Assembly (NCBI GenBank): GCA_029718625.1
Contig: CM056389.1
Coordinates: 12,880,992-12,944,991 of the forward strand
From: Synaphobranchus kaupii
Taxonomy: Eukaryota > Chordata > Actinopteri > Anguilliformes > Synaphobranchidae
Direction of reading: 5' to 3'
Length of the DNA stretch: 64,000 bases
The position numbers and the translations under genes were made by a program. Position 1 is the first letter of the stretch, and every line of letters begins with the position of its first letter. Under the pieces are notes generated by a model. It made no database searches, was not told the origin of the DNA, and was given only the letters and a program-made list of their open reading frames with translations. This document shows, in pieces, positions 60,791 through 64,000 of this stretch.

Positions 60791-61785
60791 AATATTCAAG
60801 GGACCAAATGGAGCACTCTGATTGGCTTGCTGCGGGTGAAGGAGCCAATCGGAGTTTGTTTACTGGAGCGTGTGATCGCCTGTTGAAAGTTGGCCTGGCT
60901 GCATTGAACAAGATTTATCAGAATTATATATGAAATGTCTGCCTGGACAAAGCCCTTGTAAACCACACAAAATGCAGTAGGGAATCAGGCTCGGTCAGAG
61001 AAGGTGACTTTGTGTGAACGGGCCTTCTCCTTCCCAGCATCCTTCACTTCCTGGAGGGAAAGGCACCTTGAGGCCAACCAATCGGAGGGGAGGAAGGTGA
61101 GGGAATCGGACAGAGCGAACGCACACCCCCCCCCCCCCCCCCACATGCTTCCCCTTGGAGGCTGGCTATATTGGCGCCCGTGGAAGAATTTTTTTTTTCA
61201 AAAAATAAATAAAAAAAGGGAGTCTGGCTTCATGTGATTGAAGCATTAGTGCCCCCACTGGAGTAATGCGGTACTGTAGGCGTTGTGGCAACGTTGTGTC
61301 ACCTTAATGGAACTGTTGAAGGGCACAACTATCCCACGGTAATCTGAGTAAACTCAGCAGCAGGTGTTTCATTGGACCGTTTGGAGGAAATCATCGATAA
61401 TCACCTCTGACTGATCGCTTTCTCTGTTATTTCCTCTTTGTTTTCTACTGGAGAATAGCCTCTGGACTCTGCTGAAATGGCACAGAATGCTGGCGGTGGG
61501 TTTAGTGCAGTGTTGAGAGCGGGGTGTTCTAGAGGTCATCTTAGGGGAATGAGGCTTCAGACGTGTTTCATTGACACTGGCCCAGAACCAGCTCAACACA
61601 GGGGAACTGAGCACAGGAGATGGGGTTATAACTGAGCACAGGAGGACGGGGTTATACGGCTCTGATTCGTCTTGTCCGTGTTGGAATGTCTGCTCATGTC
61701 TTCAGGGGTTATTTACTTCATTACTTGAGGTTTTATCTGGTCTGCAGGATATTTAGAGTAAAACTGTACTGTTGCCACACGCGCA
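60791..61785. other. Intergenic, unique sequence
   Basis: A C run lies at 61126-61142 and A/T runs at 61187-61216. No gene is supported; the frames at 61004-61237 and 61369-61614 show no domain. Confidence 0.5.
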
Positions 61786-61812
61786 CGTACACATACGCAC
61801 ACACTCGCATTT

Positions 61813-61865
<53 letters not shown>

Positions 61866-62263
61866 TGCACACACACAACCATGCACACACACAACCAGAC
61901 ACACACACACAGTATCACTGTGTATAAGGGCATTAAAACAACAACAGTGGCCAATTCTCCACACCCATCAGCTGTAACCCCCCCCCCGACCCCAGCCCAA
62001 ATTGATCCCACCTGCAACCCCCCCACCCCCACCCCCCACCCCCACCCCCACCCCCACCCCTCCCTCTTACTAGTAAGGAAACACTCACTCAGCCGGCAAA
62101 CCGATCCCAGTGCAGACCTCATATCCATCCTTCAGGTTTGCCATGGATCCTGTGGTTATGACCGCAGCTGAGAGTGAGTGTGTGTTTGGAGAGGGGATGG
62201 AGCCTTGCCCCTGCTACCATCCCCCCTCATTCCACCCTGTCCCGTGTGTTTCTAGTTAAAGAC

Positions 62264-62299
<36 letters not shown>

Positions 62300-62315
62300 C
62301 ACACACAACACGCAT
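61786..62315 (+). repeat. CA microsatellites and a C-rich ACCCCC tract
   Basis: (CA)n at about 61815-61862, CA words to 61910, C-rich sequence with CCCACCCCCA repeats at about 61978-62060, and (CA)n at 62263-62310. The C-rich tract could form a G-quadruplex on the minus strand. Confidence 0.9.
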
Positions 62316-62474
62316 TCCGTGGACGAGGACAGGATGACATCTGCCCCCTCTCTCTTAGGGCTGATATCAACCTGAAAAATCTTGCATCTTCTTGGCCATT
62401 TAGGTTTTTTTTGTTTTTTTTTCATGTCTGAGGAAGCAAAATAATTCTGAGATCTTCTGAGGACATCTTATGCA

Positions 62475-63500
62475 GACGTTGTTTGAAAACGTATGCCGTA
62501 CGGAGGTTGGAGTTGATTGTGTTTGTGTTTTTGTGTGTTTGGTTTTAAGGTGTATGCCGTACGGAGGTTGGAGTTGATTGTGTTTGTGTTTTTGTGTGTT
62601 TGGTTTTAAGGTGTATGCCATACGGAGGTTGGAGTTGATTGTGTTTGTGCTTTTGTGTGTTTTGTTTGAAAACGTATGCCGTATGGAGGTTGGAGTTGAT
62701 TGTGTTTGTGTTTTTGTGTGTTCTGTTTTAAGGTGTATGCACTACGGAGGTTGGAGTTGATTGTGTTTGTGTTTTTGTGTGTTTGGTTTTAAGGTGTATG
62801 CCATACGGAGGTTGGAGTTGATTGTGTTTGTGTATTTGTGTGTTTTGTTTGAAAGCGTATGCCGTACGGAGGTTGGAGTTGATTGTGTTTGTGGTTTTGT
62901 GTGTTTTGTTTGAAAACGTATGCTGTACGGAGGTTGGAGTTGATTGTGTTTGTGTATTTGTGTGTTTGGTTTTAAGGTGTATGCAGTACGGAGGTTGGAG
63001 TTGATTGTGTTTGTGTTTTTGTGTATTTTGTTTTAAGGTGTATGCCGTATGGAGGTTGGAGTTGATTGTGTTTGTGTTTTTGTGTATTTTGTTTTAAGGT
63101 GTATGCAGTATGGAGGTTGAAGTTGATTGTGTTTGTGTTTTTGTGTGTTCTGTTTTAAGGTGTATGCAGTACGGAGGTTGGAGTTGATTGTGTTTGTGTT
63201 TTTGTGTGTTTTGTTTGAAAGCGTATGCCGTACGGAGGTTGGAGTTGATTGTGTTTGTGGTTTTGTGTGTTCTGTTTTAAGGTATATGCAGTATGGAGGT
63301 TGAAGTTGATTGTGTTTGTGTTTTTGTGTGTTTTGCTTGAAAACGTATGCCGTACGGAGGTTGGAGTTGATTGTGTTTGTGTTTTTATGTGTTCTGTTTG
63401 AAAGCGTATGGCGTACGGAGGTTGGAGTTCATTGTGTTTGTGGTTTTGTGTGTTCTGTTTTAAGGTGTGTGCAGTATGGAGGTTGGAGTTGATTGTGTTG
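62475..63500 (+). repeat. 60-61-bp minisatellite, about 17 copies
   Basis: Units contain GTATGCCGTACGGAGGTTGG and AGTTGATTGTGTTTGTG. Two forms of the joint, TTTGAAAACG / TTTGAAAGCG and TTTTAAGGTG, alternate in blocks. Confidence 0.95.
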
Positions 63501-63969
<469 letters not shown>

Positions 63970-64000
63970 TTTGATCTCAAGGCTTATGCTTAAATGCTTT

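Noticed and set aside
43119..60821. Long open frames of 150-540 residues on both strands with 9-residue repeats (LIIHLTNTV, VRWAINTVL)
   Set aside because: They exist only because the repeat period is 27 with no stop in these frames. Both strands are open at once, there is no unique domain, and no splice or promoter context.

Overview
The window looks like vertebrate, almost certainly teleost, nuclear DNA. The reasons are spliced exons with GT/AG junctions, tRNA-derived SINEs with the tail usual in fish, a Tc1 end of the Sleeping Beauty type, other small DNA transposons, a solo LTR, and very many CA/GT microsatellites and minisatellites. I cannot name the species. No bacterial or viral gene is visible.

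Only one protein-coding gene can be supported: the 3' half of a nectin, best matched to nectin-3, on the + strand. Its Ig-domain exons lie upstream of base 1. Two alternative C-terminal ends are present. The first is one long exon (1346-2025) coding for stalk, membrane segment and a cytoplasmic tail ending EWYV (alpha type). The second is three exons (16282-16426, 26909-27014, 29778-29948) coding for a different membrane segment and a tail ending EHYV (beta type). Both membrane exons start in the same phase (after the first base of a codon), so one upstream donor could be spliced to either. The splice sites and phases of the beta exons agree from end to end. The two ends give the same receptor ectodomain different cytoplasmic adaptors: both end in a PDZ-ligand-like motif (afadin in known nectins), and the beta tail also has two PPxY motifs.

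Layout: 1-1345 intron; 1346-2025 alpha exon and its likely 3' UTR (to about 5.8 or 6.9 kb); 7-16 kb intron filled with minisatellites (56, 45, 50, 52 and 32 bp) and a Harbinger-like element; 16.28 kb beta membrane exon; 16.4-26.9 kb intron with a G-rich tract, a Tc1 derivative, a small mariner-like element, a 31-bp array, a probable LINE remnant and a SINE; 26.9 kb middle exon; 27.0-29.8 kb intron; 29.8 kb last exon with its 3' UTR to about 32.1 kb; then intergenic DNA to the end. The intergenic part holds a 25-bp array split by a solo LTR (33-35.7 kb), a 37-bp array, GT/GTGC arrays, a giant 27-bp satellite-like array of about 17.7 kb (43.12-60.79 kb) and a 60-bp array.

By my rough estimate about half of the window is tandem repeat. 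Nearly all long open frames are repeats whose period leaves frames without stops, and are not genes. Copy numbers and repeat lengths were counted by eye and are approximate. Protein family assignments rest on recognition of motifs, not on a search.
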